Positions 35,246-43,035 of a DNA stretch of 64,000 nt are shown here, one piece after another (the stretch's first letter is position 1; the number at the start of each line of letters is the position of its first letter). The notes under the pieces were generated by a model that saw nothing but the letters and a program-made list of their open reading frames with translations, was not told the origin of the DNA and made no database searches. The position numbers and the translations under genes are program-made. Source of the stretch: Halomonas gemina (GTDB lineage: Bacteria > Pseudomonadota > Gammaproteobacteria > Pseudomonadales > Halomonadaceae); NCBI RefSeq assembly GCF_023554995.1, contig NZ_JAMJPK010000002.1, positions 434,001 through 498,000 of the forward strand, read 5' to 3'.

Positions 35246-36100
35246 ATGGAAGCGCTTTTTTATCGTCTCCCGTTCTCCCATGCGATGAATAGACCGATCC
35301 TCCCAAGGCGCTGTGTGGTGATTACCGGTGCCAGCAGCGGCATTGGTCGGGCGCTGGCGCATGCGCTGGCCGCCCGAGGGCAACCGCTCTGCCTGCTGGC
35401 GCGTCGCCCGGCACCGCTGGCACAGCTGGCCGATCAGCTACGCCAGCAGCATCCCGAGACGCCGGTACAGGCGCTGGCGGGCGATTTGACGTGTCGCGAG
35501 ACCCGCCATGGCGTCGTCACCGAGCTGCTGGACAATTTTCAGCAGCGACAGCTGTCGCTGGACGCCTTCGTGCACTGCGCCGGCCTGGGAACGCCGGCTG
35601 CCGATCTGCACGACTGGCAGCCGGACGACCTCGAGTCGGCGCTGCAGCTCAATGCCGTGGTTCCCCTGGCACTGATTCGTGCCCTGTTACCTTTCCTGCC
35701 CGCCGAACGTGAACCGGCGCGGTTGGTCCTGGTCGGTGCGGGCATCGATCAGCGTGTTCAACCCGGCACCGGCAGCTACGGCATCAGCAAGATGGCGCTG
35801 CGGCGACTCTTCGAGCAACTCACCCAGGAGCTGACGCCCTATCGGGCGCGGGTTGCCCTGTTTCAGCCGGGCCAGGTGGATACGCCGGGCCTGCGCCAGC
35901 ATATCGCGGCCGCACGACGCTGCCAGCTGCCCCATGCCGCTTACCTGCAGGCGAGACTGGAGGAGGGGAGTGCCCTGAGTGCCGATCAGGCGGCCAATGT
36001 GTTGATCAGACTGCTTCGGCAGGTGCCTATCGAGGCGTTCGCCGGTCAAGAATGGCACGCGCGCCAGCTGACCGACGAACCCTCAGGGGGCAATCGCTAG
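35246..36100 (+). CDS. Short-chain dehydrogenase/reductase lacking the usual catalytic Ser
   Basis: SDR of about 284 residues. Cofactor site TGASSGIG, the FVHCAGLG Asn-equivalent region, and YxxxK in SYGISK are present. The Ser expected about 13 residues before the Tyr is replaced (sequence LVGAGIDQRVQPGTGSY), which may weaken classical dehydrogenase activity. ATG 35246 follows AAGGGTGGC; ATG 35285 (MNRPILPRRC) is an alternative closer to the cofactor motif but lacks a ribosome site. It follows the LOV gene by 73 bp. In other marine bacteria an SDR belongs to light-induced gene sets; here that is only suggestive. Confidence 0.85.
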   Translation: MEALFYRLPFSHAMNRPILPRRCVVITGASSGIGRALAHALAARGQPLCLLARRPAPLAQLADQLRQQHPETPVQALAGDLTCRETRHGVVTELLDNFQQRQLSLDAFVHCAGLGTPAADLHDWQPDDLESALQLNAVVPLALIRALLPFLPAEREPARLVLVGAGIDQRVQPGTGSYGISKMALRRLFEQLTQELTPYRARVALFQPGQVDTPGLRQHIAAARRCQLPHAAYLQARLEEGSALSADQAANVLIRLLRQVPIEAFAGQEWHARQLTDEPSGGNR

Positions 36101-36255
36101 ACGAGCAGTCGCTGTCGCCAGGCCTGCAGCCGTTTCTGGATTGCCGTCACCAGCCCGAGTGGCGGCATGGCGGGCATGCAGAGCGTCAGCATGGGCGAAC
36201 GAGTGGGGCGCTCTGCGCTGGCGTCGAGCTTGCGGGAATGGTCGAGATGACGCAT
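36097..36255 (-). CDS. Small basic protein, possibly DUF1127-like
   Basis: A 52-residue protein not obvious in a search limited to longer frames. ATG 36255 stands behind a strong GAGGAGG site. The sequence begins MRHLDHSRKLDASAERPTRS and ends in a basic amphipathic helix (IQKRLQAWRQRLLV), reminiscent of DUF1127/YjiS-type small proteins. It is divergent from the LysR gene, an arrangement known for LrhA-like regulators and DUF1127 genes, and its last codons overlap the SDR stop on the other strand by four bases. Confidence 0.55.
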   Translation of the reverse strand: MRHLDHSRKLDASAERPTRSPMLTLCMPAMPPLGLVTAIQKRLQAWRQRLLV

Positions 36256-36382
36256 GGCGGTGCCTCCTCTGGCCGACCGCCCAAGAGGCGGTCAATGGGT
36301 CGGATAAGCGATGAGTGTCGCGACCTTGGGGACAGCATGGTTGATGGTCTTTGTTGAATCCAACGAAAAGGATTACATTGAG

Positions 36383-36401
36383 CTTTCAGAAATTTTGAAA
36401 G
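36383..36401. promoter_or_regulatory. LysR-type operator between small gene and regulator
   Basis: CTTTCA-N7-TGAAAG, an inverted repeat containing the T-N11-A core of LysR-type sites, ends nine bases before the LysR start at 36410 and about 130 bp before the divergent small gene. Autorepression is likely. Confidence 0.55.
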
Positions 36402-36409
36402 GTGTGGCC

Positions 36410-37312
36410 ATGCCGTTCTCTCCCTCGACGGCCCATGCGGGACCGCTGCCGCTGCTGGATACCGAGGTGCTGCGGACCTTCGTGGCGATTGCCGAACGCG
36501 GCAGCTTTACCCGTGCCGCGCGACAGGTATCCCGCACGCCGTCGGCGCTGAGCATGCAGATCAAGCGGCTGGAAGAAACCTTGGGGCAGAGACTATTCGT
36601 GCGCGAGGCGCGCCAGGTGCGGCTGACCCCGGAGGGCGAGGTGCTGCTGGGCTATGCGCGGCGCCTGCTCAAGCTCAACGAGGAGGCGGTGATGCGCTTC
36701 CTCGCTCCCCCGATGGAGGGCACGGTGCGCTTCGGCACCCCCGACGATCAGGGGTCGCGCATCCTGCCCGAGGTGCTGGCGCAATTCGCCCGCACGCACC
36801 CGGCGGTGCAGGTCGATGTCGTTGTCGGTGGCAGCGTGAGCATGCAACGCCGGCTGGAGGCCGGCGAGCTCGACCTCATCCTGATGACCGCCGGTACCCC
36901 GGGGCAGACGGCGGTCCAGGGCGAGGTCGTGCATACCGAGCCACTGGTGTGGGCCGGTCGTGACGGTGGCGTAGCGGCCTGGCGCTCGCCGCTGCCGTTG
37001 GCCCTGGCGAGTCAGGGGTGGCCTTGGCGTGGCAGGGCGTTGTCCGCCCTCGACGCTATCGGCCGGGCGTATCGCATCGCCTACACCAGCGAACACTGGG
37101 CCGGCCAGGAGGCCGCGATGCTTGCCGATATCGCCGTGGCGCCCTTTCCCGTGAGCCTGGTGAAGTCGCCTCTACGTCAACTACCCCGCGAGGTCGGGTT
37201 GCCCGACCTGGGTGACTACCATGTCGTGCTGGTGCGCCGTGAGGGGGCGGGGGAGGCAAGCGAAGCGCTGGCCGGCCAGGTGATCAAGGCGTTTCGCGAG
37301 CTGCGCCGCTAG
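36410..37312 (+). CDS. LysR-family regulator, LrhA-like
   Basis: Transcription factor of 300 residues. The helix-turn-helix lies at about 13-72 (LDTEVLRTFVAIAERGSFTR, AARQVSRTPSALSMQIKRLE) and the effector domain from about 95. The head pattern LDTEVLRTFVAI and SALSMQIKRLEETLG fit the LrhA/HexA subgroup. ATG 36410 follows AAAGGTG; the frame is open further upstream without a good start. A palindrome overlaps its start region. It probably controls the divergent small gene and itself. Confidence 0.9.
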   Translation: MPFSPSTAHAGPLPLLDTEVLRTFVAIAERGSFTRAARQVSRTPSALSMQIKRLEETLGQRLFVREARQVRLTPEGEVLLGYARRLLKLNEEAVMRFLAPPMEGTVRFGTPDDQGSRILPEVLAQFARTHPAVQVDVVVGGSVSMQRRLEAGELDLILMTAGTPGQTAVQGEVVHTEPLVWAGRDGGVAAWRSPLPLALASQGWPWRGRALSALDAIGRAYRIAYTSEHWAGQEAAMLADIAVAPFPVSLVKSPLRQLPREVGLPDLGDYHVVLVRREGAGEASEALAGQVIKAFRELRR

Positions 37313-37354
37313 AGTGCCTGGTGCTCGGCTGATCCGCGGCTGACTTTCCCCGAA

Positions 37355-37672
37355 TCAGCCCTCGGCGCGCGCCAGCGGCCCGGCGTTGATCCTCGATAGC
37401 GCCTCGTTGGTCTCGAGAATCTGCGCCTCGATGCCGCTCACGCCCATGCCTTCCAGCCGGGCGGTGTGCATCTGGCGGTAGGCCTCGGCGTCCTGCCGGG
37501 TGGCGAAGAGGTAGACGCCGCCGGCCAGCTGGCGTTCGGCGTCCTCGGTCCAGATCTTCCACAGCAGGCCGGGTTCGTCGTTGATGGATTCGGCCAGCGG
37601 GGCGAGGGCCTCGGCCATCTCGTCGCCGAAGGGGCCGGGAAAGGGGAAGTGTACCTGCAGTATCACGGCCAT
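37355..37672 (-). CDS. YdhR-type monooxygenase-like protein
   Basis: A 105-residue protein with the dimeric ferredoxin-like alpha/beta-barrel fold of YdhR, seen in VILQVHFPFPGPFGDEM, GLLWKIWTEDAERQLAGGVYLFATRQDAEAY (in pieces) and LEGMGVSGIEAQIL. ATG 37672 follows AAGGAGG. The family is called monooxygenase by fold; substrates are unknown. It is convergent with the LysR gene and apparently transcribed alone. Confidence 0.85.
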   Translation of the reverse strand: MAVILQVHFPFPGPFGDEMAEALAPLAESINDEPGLLWKIWTEDAERQLAGGVYLFATRQDAEAYRQMHTARLEGMGVSGIEAQILETNEALSRINAGPLARAEG

Positions 37673-37874
37673 AGGGCCTCCTTATCGGACTGATTGCCAC
37701 CCCTGGCCCCGCCAGGGCCTGGTGGATGCACCGTTGGTGGGGTAGTGTCGCAAAATGTGGACACCGGGCGGGGCATTGGCGATAGTCGCGCCCCACCCGG
37801 GTCGCGTTCCTGGCCAGGCGGGCCGCCCGGGACTGCTGCCATCCTACATCGTCCATCCCGTCACGGGAGTTCCC

Positions 37875-38363
37875 ATGCGTGTTCCTTCATGCCCTGCTCG
37901 TGTCTGCTGCCTGGTCGGCTGGCTGCTGCTGGCCGTTACCGGCACCGCCATCGCCGATGGCGCCGCCCCGGTGCTGACCCTGACCCGCGGCACAGACTCC
38001 CGCGAGCTGACCCTCGAGCAGGTCGAGGCACCGGGGCTTCACGCGGTGGAGATGCACCACCCGGAAGGGCCCGAGGGCAGCTTCGCCGGGGTCTGGCTGG
38101 ATGACTTCCTCGCTGCCCGGGGCCTCGACGAGGCGCGCCGCGTCAGGTTCATCGCCCTGGACGACTACACGACTTTCCTCACCCCGGCGCAGCGGCGGGA
38201 GAAGCGCTACCTGCTGGTCACGCGCCTCGATGGCGAACCCGTCGGCGAGGCGTCGCTGGGACCCTTGATGCTGGTGGTACCCGAGGACGCCGCGGCCGCG
38301 CGGGAGGGCAGCGTACCGATGACACGCTGGATCTGGGCGATCCGCGAGATCAGCGCGAGATGA
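37875..38363 (+). CDS. Periplasmic molybdopterin-domain-like protein
   Basis: Exported protein of 162 residues. ATG 37875 follows GGGAG. A signal peptide is clear (LVGWLLLAVTGTAIA). The mature part (LTLEQVEAPGLHAVEM, FAGVWLDDFLAARGL, VRFIALDDYTTFLTPAQ, then GPLMLVVPED and RWIWAIREI) resembles the sulfite-oxidase-like (oxidoreductase molybdopterin-binding) domain in a short form lacking an evident Mo-binding Cys in that core. Such short proteins often accompany membrane signalling proteins. Its stop overlaps the diguanylate cyclase start (ATGA), so the two likely act as periplasmic binder and sensor. Confidence 0.75.
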   Translation: MRVPSCPARVCCLVGWLLLAVTGTAIADGAAPVLTLTRGTDSRELTLEQVEAPGLHAVEMHHPEGPEGSFAGVWLDDFLAARGLDEARRVRFIALDDYTTFLTPAQRREKRYLLVTRLDGEPVGEASLGPLMLVVPEDAAAAREGSVPMTRWIWAIREISAR

Positions 38364-39580
38364 GGGCGACATCCTCACGCGGCCTGGGGCTGCGCCTGGT
38401 CGCGGCGTTCAGCCTGATCGCCTTGCTCTGCGCCCTGGCCGTCGCCTACTACGTCTCCCAGGCGCGCCAGCAGGTGGGAGCCGACTACACGGCGCTGGTC
38501 ACCGACGTGGTAAGGGCCCAGCAGGATCCCGCCGCCCTGCGCATGACCCTGGACAGCCTGATCGACAGCCAGGATCGCATCCACCTGGAGCAGATCCATG
38601 CGCTGCTGTGGCGGATTCCCCGCCGTATCGAGGGCGTCCGGCTGCAGCTGCGCCGCAGCGAGCTGGTGCCCGAGAGCTACGGCGAGCTGCTCGAGGAACT
38701 GGATCATGTGGAGTCGCGACTGCCGGCCCTGGAGGCCAGCGTCGACGTTGCCGCCGAGCAGGGCCTCGACGATCAGGGCAGTGAGGCCATCCTGGCCCTG
38801 GGCATGGAGGTCGAGGAGGGGCTGGCCTGGGCCTACAGCGAGCTGAACGAGTTGGTCCACCGTGCCTCGGCCGACCAGCGCCAGCTGATGGAGCGCCTGG
38901 CGCTGGCCGTGGCGGTGCTGCTGCTCCTGTTGCTGCTGGCGATTGCCGCGGTAATGCGCATGCTGTTCCACCTGCATCGCCAGCGCGAGACCATGCGCCT
39001 GCAGAGCCGGACCGACGAGCTGACCGCCCTGGGCAACCGCCGCTGGCTGAGTGAGGCGGCGGGGGAGGCGTTCGAGCGGCGTTGCCGCCACGGAGTACCG
39101 CTGAGCCTGATGCTGCTGGACCTGGACCACTTCAAGCGGATCAACGACGCCTATGGGCATCCGGTTGGCGACGCGGTGCTGGTCGCCTTTTCCCAAACCC
39201 TCGAGCGGCAGGTGCGTCGCGTCGACAGGGTGGCGCGGATGGGGGGCGAGGAGTTCGCGATCCTGATGCCCGACAGCGAGCTGGCGGATGCCGAGGCCCT
39301 GGCCGAGCGAATCCTGCGTGCGACTCGGGCGATGCCGCTGCCCGGACCGGCCGCCGAGCACCGGCTGACGGTGAGCATCGGGGTGGTCGAGGCCGAGGAG
39401 GAACGGAGCTTCGACCGCCTCTACAGCCGGGCCGACCAGCTGCTCTACCGAGCCAAGGCGGACGGGCGTGACCGGGCCGTGGCCGGCCACGCGGCGCCTC
39501 GTCCCGCTGCTGGCGGGGTGGCCGCCTACCACGACGCAGGCGTCGCGCAGGAAGCTCTAAGTGCAAATACCCGCCGCTGA
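38360..39580 (+). CDS. Membrane diguanylate cyclase
   Basis: Inner-membrane enzyme of 406 residues that makes cyclic di-GMP. Membrane segment about 10-32, a helical periplasmic sensor of about 145 residues, a second segment about 180-203, then a GGDEF domain with GGEEF at 295-299. The inhibitory I-site RxxD (R286-D289) stands five residues before it, so product feedback is expected. DLDHFKRINDAYGH provides the metal and substrate Asp. The ATG overlaps the stop of the periplasmic partner gene. The ligand is unknown; the partner may pass on its state. Confidence 0.93.
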   Translation: MRATSSRGLGLRLVAAFSLIALLCALAVAYYVSQARQQVGADYTALVTDVVRAQQDPAALRMTLDSLIDSQDRIHLEQIHALLWRIPRRIEGVRLQLRRSELVPESYGELLEELDHVESRLPALEASVDVAAEQGLDDQGSEAILALGMEVEEGLAWAYSELNELVHRASADQRQLMERLALAVAVLLLLLLLAIAAVMRMLFHLHRQRETMRLQSRTDELTALGNRRWLSEAAGEAFERRCRHGVPLSLMLLDLDHFKRINDAYGHPVGDAVLVAFSQTLERQVRRVDRVARMGGEEFAILMPDSELADAEALAERILRATRAMPLPGPAAEHRLTVSIGVVEAEEERSFDRLYSRADQLLYRAKADGRDRAVAGHAAPRPAAGGVAAYHDAGVAQEALSANTRR

Positions 39581-39830
39581 TCGAGGCGCGCGCCTCGCCT
39601 TGATGCAGTCGCCCGCTGCTCGATGCAGCACGATGCCGGTCCAGTCCGGGAACATGCCCAGGATGAACACCAGGAACAGCATCAGGATCAGCGACATGGG
39701 CGGCAGCACGTACTTGGCCAGCATCACCAGCAGCTCGCGGGTGCTGGTCTTGGCCTGCTCCGCCTCCACGTCCAGCGGGCCGTGGAGCGAGACGAAAGCC
39801 ACCACCTCTCTCGATAATGGGTGAGAAGGG
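39557..39830 (-). pseudogene. 3' fragment of a membrane protein gene
   Basis: In the 450-bp gap between the cyclase and lactate dehydrogenase genes, the minus strand encodes STRELLVMLAKYVLPPMSLI followed by a hydrophobic LMLFLVFILGMFP. It reads like the end of a polytopic transporter, without its body, and runs into unrelated sequence overlapping the cyclase gene. The parent family was not identified. The frame extends upstream to 39892 but looks non-coding there. Confidence 0.35.
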
Positions 39831-39857
39831 CGAAGCCCCATCACGGCCGAGCGGAGT

Positions 39858-39876
39858 GAGATAGCTCGGCTATCTC
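39858..39876. repeat. Inverted repeat upstream of lactate dehydrogenase
   Basis: GAGATAGC-TCG-GCTATCTC, a perfect 8-bp hairpin about 150 bp before the lldD start. It may be an operator or leftover terminator. Confidence 0.4.
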
Positions 39877-40028
39877 TCGCGGCGGTAAGCACAACAGGTG
39901 GTAAGCTGATTGACTCGGGTCTGACACATGCCGGCCTGGTGGGTAGGCACGGCCGCCTGGTCGATCAGCGGTCATCCGCACGAGCTGGTGCAACAGCGCT
40001 TCGGGAATCCCGCTATTCAGGAGAGAAC

Positions 40029-41198
40029 ATGCCGGTCTATACCAGTATCGAAGATCTGCGACGTCACTACGTGCGCCGCACGCCGAAGATGTTTTACGAC
40101 TATGCCGAATCCGGCAGCTGGACGGAGCAGACGTTTCGCGAGAACAGCAGCGACTTCCAGCATATCCACCTCAAGCAGCGGGTGGCCGTCGACATGGCCG
40201 GGCGCACTACGCGTAGCCAGATGATCGGGGAGGACGTCTCCATGCCGGTAGCCTTGGCGCCGGTCGGGCTGACGGGGATGCAGTCTGCCGACGGTGAGAT
40301 CAAGGCCGCTCGGGCAGCCGAGGCGTTCGGCGTGCCCTTCACGCTATCGACCATGTCGATCTGTTCGATCGAAGACGTCGCCGAGCACACGACCCAGCCT
40401 TTCTGGTTTCAGGTCTACACCCTCAAGGATGATGACTTCATGCGTCGCCTGTTCGAGCGTGCCAAGGCCGCCAAGTGTTCCGCGGTTGTCGTCACGGTGG
40501 ATCTGCAGGTGCTGGGCCAGCGTCACAAGGACATCAAGAACGGGCTGTCGGCCCCGCCCAAGCTGACCGCGCGCTCGATTGCCAACATGGCCACGAAGAT
40601 TCCCTGGGGGCTGGAGATGCTGCGCACCAAGCGCCGCTCGTTCGGCAATATTGTCGGCCATGCCAAAGGCGTGACCGACCCGTCGTCACTCTCCACCTGG
40701 ACGGCGGAAGCGTTCGATGTGTCGCTGGATTGGCAGCGCATCGCCCAGTTCAAGAAGTGGTGGGGAGGAAAGCTGATCGTCAAGGGCATCATGACGCCGG
40801 AGGATGCGCGGCGCGCGGTGGAGGTCGGCGTTGATGCGATCATCGTCTCCAACCACGGAGGGCGTCAGCTGGATGGGGCGCTCAGCTCCATTCGCATGCT
40901 GCCATCGATCATCGAGGCGGTGGGCGACCAGGTCGAGGTCCACTTCGATTCGGGCATTCGTTCCGGCCAGGATGCGCTGAAGGCGCTGGCGCTGGGGGCC
41001 AAGGGCACCTACATCGGCCGTGCGTTCACCTACGGCCTGGGCGCCGCCGGAGAGGCAGGCGTGACCAAGGCCCTCGAGATCATCCACAAGGAGCTGGATA
41101 CGACCATGGCCCTGTGTGGAGAGACCGACGTCAAGAACCTCGGGGCGCACAACCTCTACGTGCCGCAGGGCTTTGCCGATCCGACCGTCAAGCTATGA
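40029..41198 (+). CDS. lldD: FMN-dependent L-lactate dehydrogenase
   Basis: Membrane-associated flavoenzyme of 389 residues that oxidises L-lactate to pyruvate and passes electrons to quinone. The alpha-hydroxyacid dehydrogenase signature SNHGGRQLDGA contains catalytic H276; the FMN sites FDSGIRSGQDALKALALGA and GRAFTYGLGAAGEAGV are intact, as is LAPVGLTGM. ATG 40029 follows CAGGAGAGAAC. It is monocistronic, without lldR or lldP nearby. A related alpha-hydroxyacid substrate cannot be excluded. Confidence 0.9.
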   Translation: MPVYTSIEDLRRHYVRRTPKMFYDYAESGSWTEQTFRENSSDFQHIHLKQRVAVDMAGRTTRSQMIGEDVSMPVALAPVGLTGMQSADGEIKAARAAEAFGVPFTLSTMSICSIEDVAEHTTQPFWFQVYTLKDDDFMRRLFERAKAAKCSAVVVTVDLQVLGQRHKDIKNGLSAPPKLTARSIANMATKIPWGLEMLRTKRRSFGNIVGHAKGVTDPSSLSTWTAEAFDVSLDWQRIAQFKKWWGGKLIVKGIMTPEDARRAVEVGVDAIIVSNHGGRQLDGALSSIRMLPSIIEAVGDQVEVHFDSGIRSGQDALKALALGAKGTYIGRAFTYGLGAAGEAGVTKALEIIHKELDTTMALCGETDVKNLGAHNLYVPQGFADPTVKL

Positions 41199-41262
41199 TA
41201 GCGACCAGGCTGGGAGAACCTGGCCAGGTCGCGTGAACGGTGCAGGCCTGCATGAGGCTGGA

Positions 41263-41736
41263 TTACCAGTGACGCGTGCCAGGCGCGCCCTTGATCTGGC
41301 CTCGCAGGTTGGGCGTGACCCATCCGCCATAGAAATCCCCCGGTTGGGGAATCACCTCGATATCCCCGACCAGGCAACGCTGCATGCAGGCCGCATAGAA
41401 GGCCAGGTAACCGGCCATGGGGCGAAAAGCGGCGGAGGGGTGTTCGTAACACCAGGCTGCGCGTCGAGCGACGTGTCGAGCTCCTGACACGTCGAAGTAG
41501 CGTGCGACCCCCTTCCACTCGCAGAAGCTGCTACCGGTGACGGGACGCAGCACGTCCGCCACGTCATCGGGCGGAAAATAGTAGGTCGGGGCATGGTGAG
41601 TCTCAAGCACGCGATAGCCTCGCAAGGTGTAGGCGATGCGCGCATCATCCAGGTAGATGCTCAACGGCTCGGCGAAGGGTTCCAGCACGGCGGGGCGCGG
41701 GTACGACTGAACGTCTTCTATCGGCAGTGATGTCAT
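41263..41736 (-). CDS. DUF427 domain protein
   Basis: Protein of 157 residues with the DUF427 pattern: an N-terminal beta-strand set (LSIYLDDARIAYTLRGYRVLE), YYFPPDDV, then EWKGVARYFDVSG, RRAAWCYEHPSAAFRPMAGY and the closing FYGGWVTPNLRGQIKG. The fold is cupin-like; function unknown. ATG 41736 is chosen because it gives the usual family beginning (MTSLPIEDVQSYPRP); a longer version from 41796 is possible. It is convergent with lldD. Confidence 0.85.
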   Translation of the reverse strand: MTSLPIEDVQSYPRPAVLEPFAEPLSIYLDDARIAYTLRGYRVLETHHAPTYYFPPDDVADVLRPVTGSSFCEWKGVARYFDVSGARHVARRAAWCYEHPSAAFRPMAGYLAFYAACMQRCLVGDIEVIPQPGDFYGGWVTPNLRGQIKGAPGTRHW

Positions 41737-41864
41737 GACAGCAACCCAGTGAACAGTAGAAGAGCTACCAGCATAAGTCTTTTCGCTCTCGTTCATCAGG
41801 GCGAAGAGGCCCGCGCCCGGTCCCTTCACCCCGCTAGATCCTTTCGAGGTCTAACCCGGCGGCT

Positions 41865-41891
41865 GCCTGCCGGTGGATATTACCGGCAGGC
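41865..41891. repeat. Inverted repeat, possible terminator
   Basis: Perfect 10-bp arms GCCTGCCGGT / ACCGGCAGGC around seven bases in the 320-bp gap between the DUF427 and PAP2 genes. No other feature was seen in the gap. Confidence 0.4.
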
Positions 41892-42054
41892 TCGCGAGAT
41901 CGACGTCCCCGTGCTGGCTGGTCAACGTAAAGTGGCTCTGGCTTCCCCGCTGCTGGGCAATGCCACCCGAGCCCGCGGGGATTGAGTGAATGCATGACGC
42001 TAGCCTTTACCCGGTGCCAATGCGCCAAGCCTGGCCGACGTGACATACCTGTTC

Positions 42055-42783
42055 CTAGATTACCTGACTCCGCCGCTGCATCCAGCGCATCGCGAGCCAG
42101 CACAGCGCCGCCCAGGCAGCCCCAGCCGTCCATCCGGCAAGGACATCCGTCGGCCAATGCACCCCGAGGTAGACACGGCTCATGCCCACCAGCAGCGTGA
42201 GCAGTATCGCCAGCATCAGGATGTAGGCCTTCAGCCTCAGCTCGGGCTGTACGCGGATGAGCAGGGCGGCGAGGGTGAGGTAGGTCACCGCAGACATCAT
42301 CGCGTGGCCGCTGGGGAAGCTGGCGGTGTAGACGCTGGCGTCATGAGGCACAAGATCGGGCCGAGGGCGGTCAAAGCCCACCTTCATCAGTGTACTGAGC
42401 AGTATTCCGCCAGGCACCGCGATCGAGGCAAAGAGCGCCGCGCGGTAGTGTCGGGCGAGAATCAGGTAGCCCAGGGCCCCGAGCGAGACCAGTGCCAGTA
42501 CGCCGACACCGCCGAGCGCAGTAAAGTCCCGCCCCAGCTCTTCTACCCAGCCCGGGCCGAGGGGGTCGGCATGGTCGGCAGGATTGCGCAGGGAGAGCAG
42601 CAGGGTCTCATCGATGCTCCGGGTCTCACCCTCGGAGACCTCCTCGGCCAGTTCGACGAAGCCCCAGACCCCGCCGAACAGGATCAGGACGCACAGTAGC
42701 GCCCCTAGCTCGTAGCGAGCGAGCCGAGCCAGCGTGGAAAGGGATCGGCGTCCCATCCGTTCGGTCTTCTCGAAGTGTTTCAT
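42055..42783 (-). CDS. PAP2-family membrane phosphatase
   Basis: Inner-membrane phosphatase of 242 residues with about six hydrophobic segments. All three PAP2 motifs are intact: KVGFDRPRP, SFPSGHAM and SRVYLGVHWPTD with the catalytic His. Likely acts on lipid phosphates such as phosphatidylglycerophosphate or undecaprenyl diphosphate. ATG 42783 follows GGAG. It is followed upstream by a 252-bp gap in which no gene is seen. Confidence 0.92.
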   Translation of the reverse strand: MKHFEKTERMGRRSLSTLARLARYELGALLCVLILFGGVWGFVELAEEVSEGETRSIDETLLLSLRNPADHADPLGPGWVEELGRDFTALGGVGVLALVSLGALGYLILARHYRAALFASIAVPGGILLSTLMKVGFDRPRPDLVPHDASVYTASFPSGHAMMSAVTYLTLAALLIRVQPELRLKAYILMLAILLTLLVGMSRVYLGVHWPTDVLAGWTAGAAWAALCWLAMRWMQRRSQVI

Positions 42784-43002
42784 AGCAACTCCACTGCTGT
42801 GAAATCGCTCATGGACGAAAGGCTGGCTTGCAAAAGCTGGCTCGCCAGATCGTCAACGAGAACTCAGTGGATTGCGTCGAGTCCCTATGCCTCGCGTTCT
42901 GCCAGCGCCGCCGCGATGGTGATCCTCCCCGCGATGGTGATGAAACTCTGCCATCACCCGGGGAGGTAACCGCCCCCAGGTCGTCGAACCGCATGCGATT
43001 CA

Positions 43003-43027
43003 CCGGCCCGATACGAAGCCGGGCCGG
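43003..43027 (-). terminator. Hairpin after isocitrate dehydrogenase gene
   Basis: CCGGCCCG / CGGGCCGG with a nine-base loop, nine bases beyond the stop at 43036. No U-tract follows, so its role as a terminator is tentative. Confidence 0.4.
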
Positions 43028-43035
43028 CCGCCACC

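Noticed and set aside
42895..42955. Short GATGGTGAT duplication in the gap before the PAP2 gene
   Set aside because: Only two imperfect copies with no reading frame or structure; probably chance in a GC-rich spacer.
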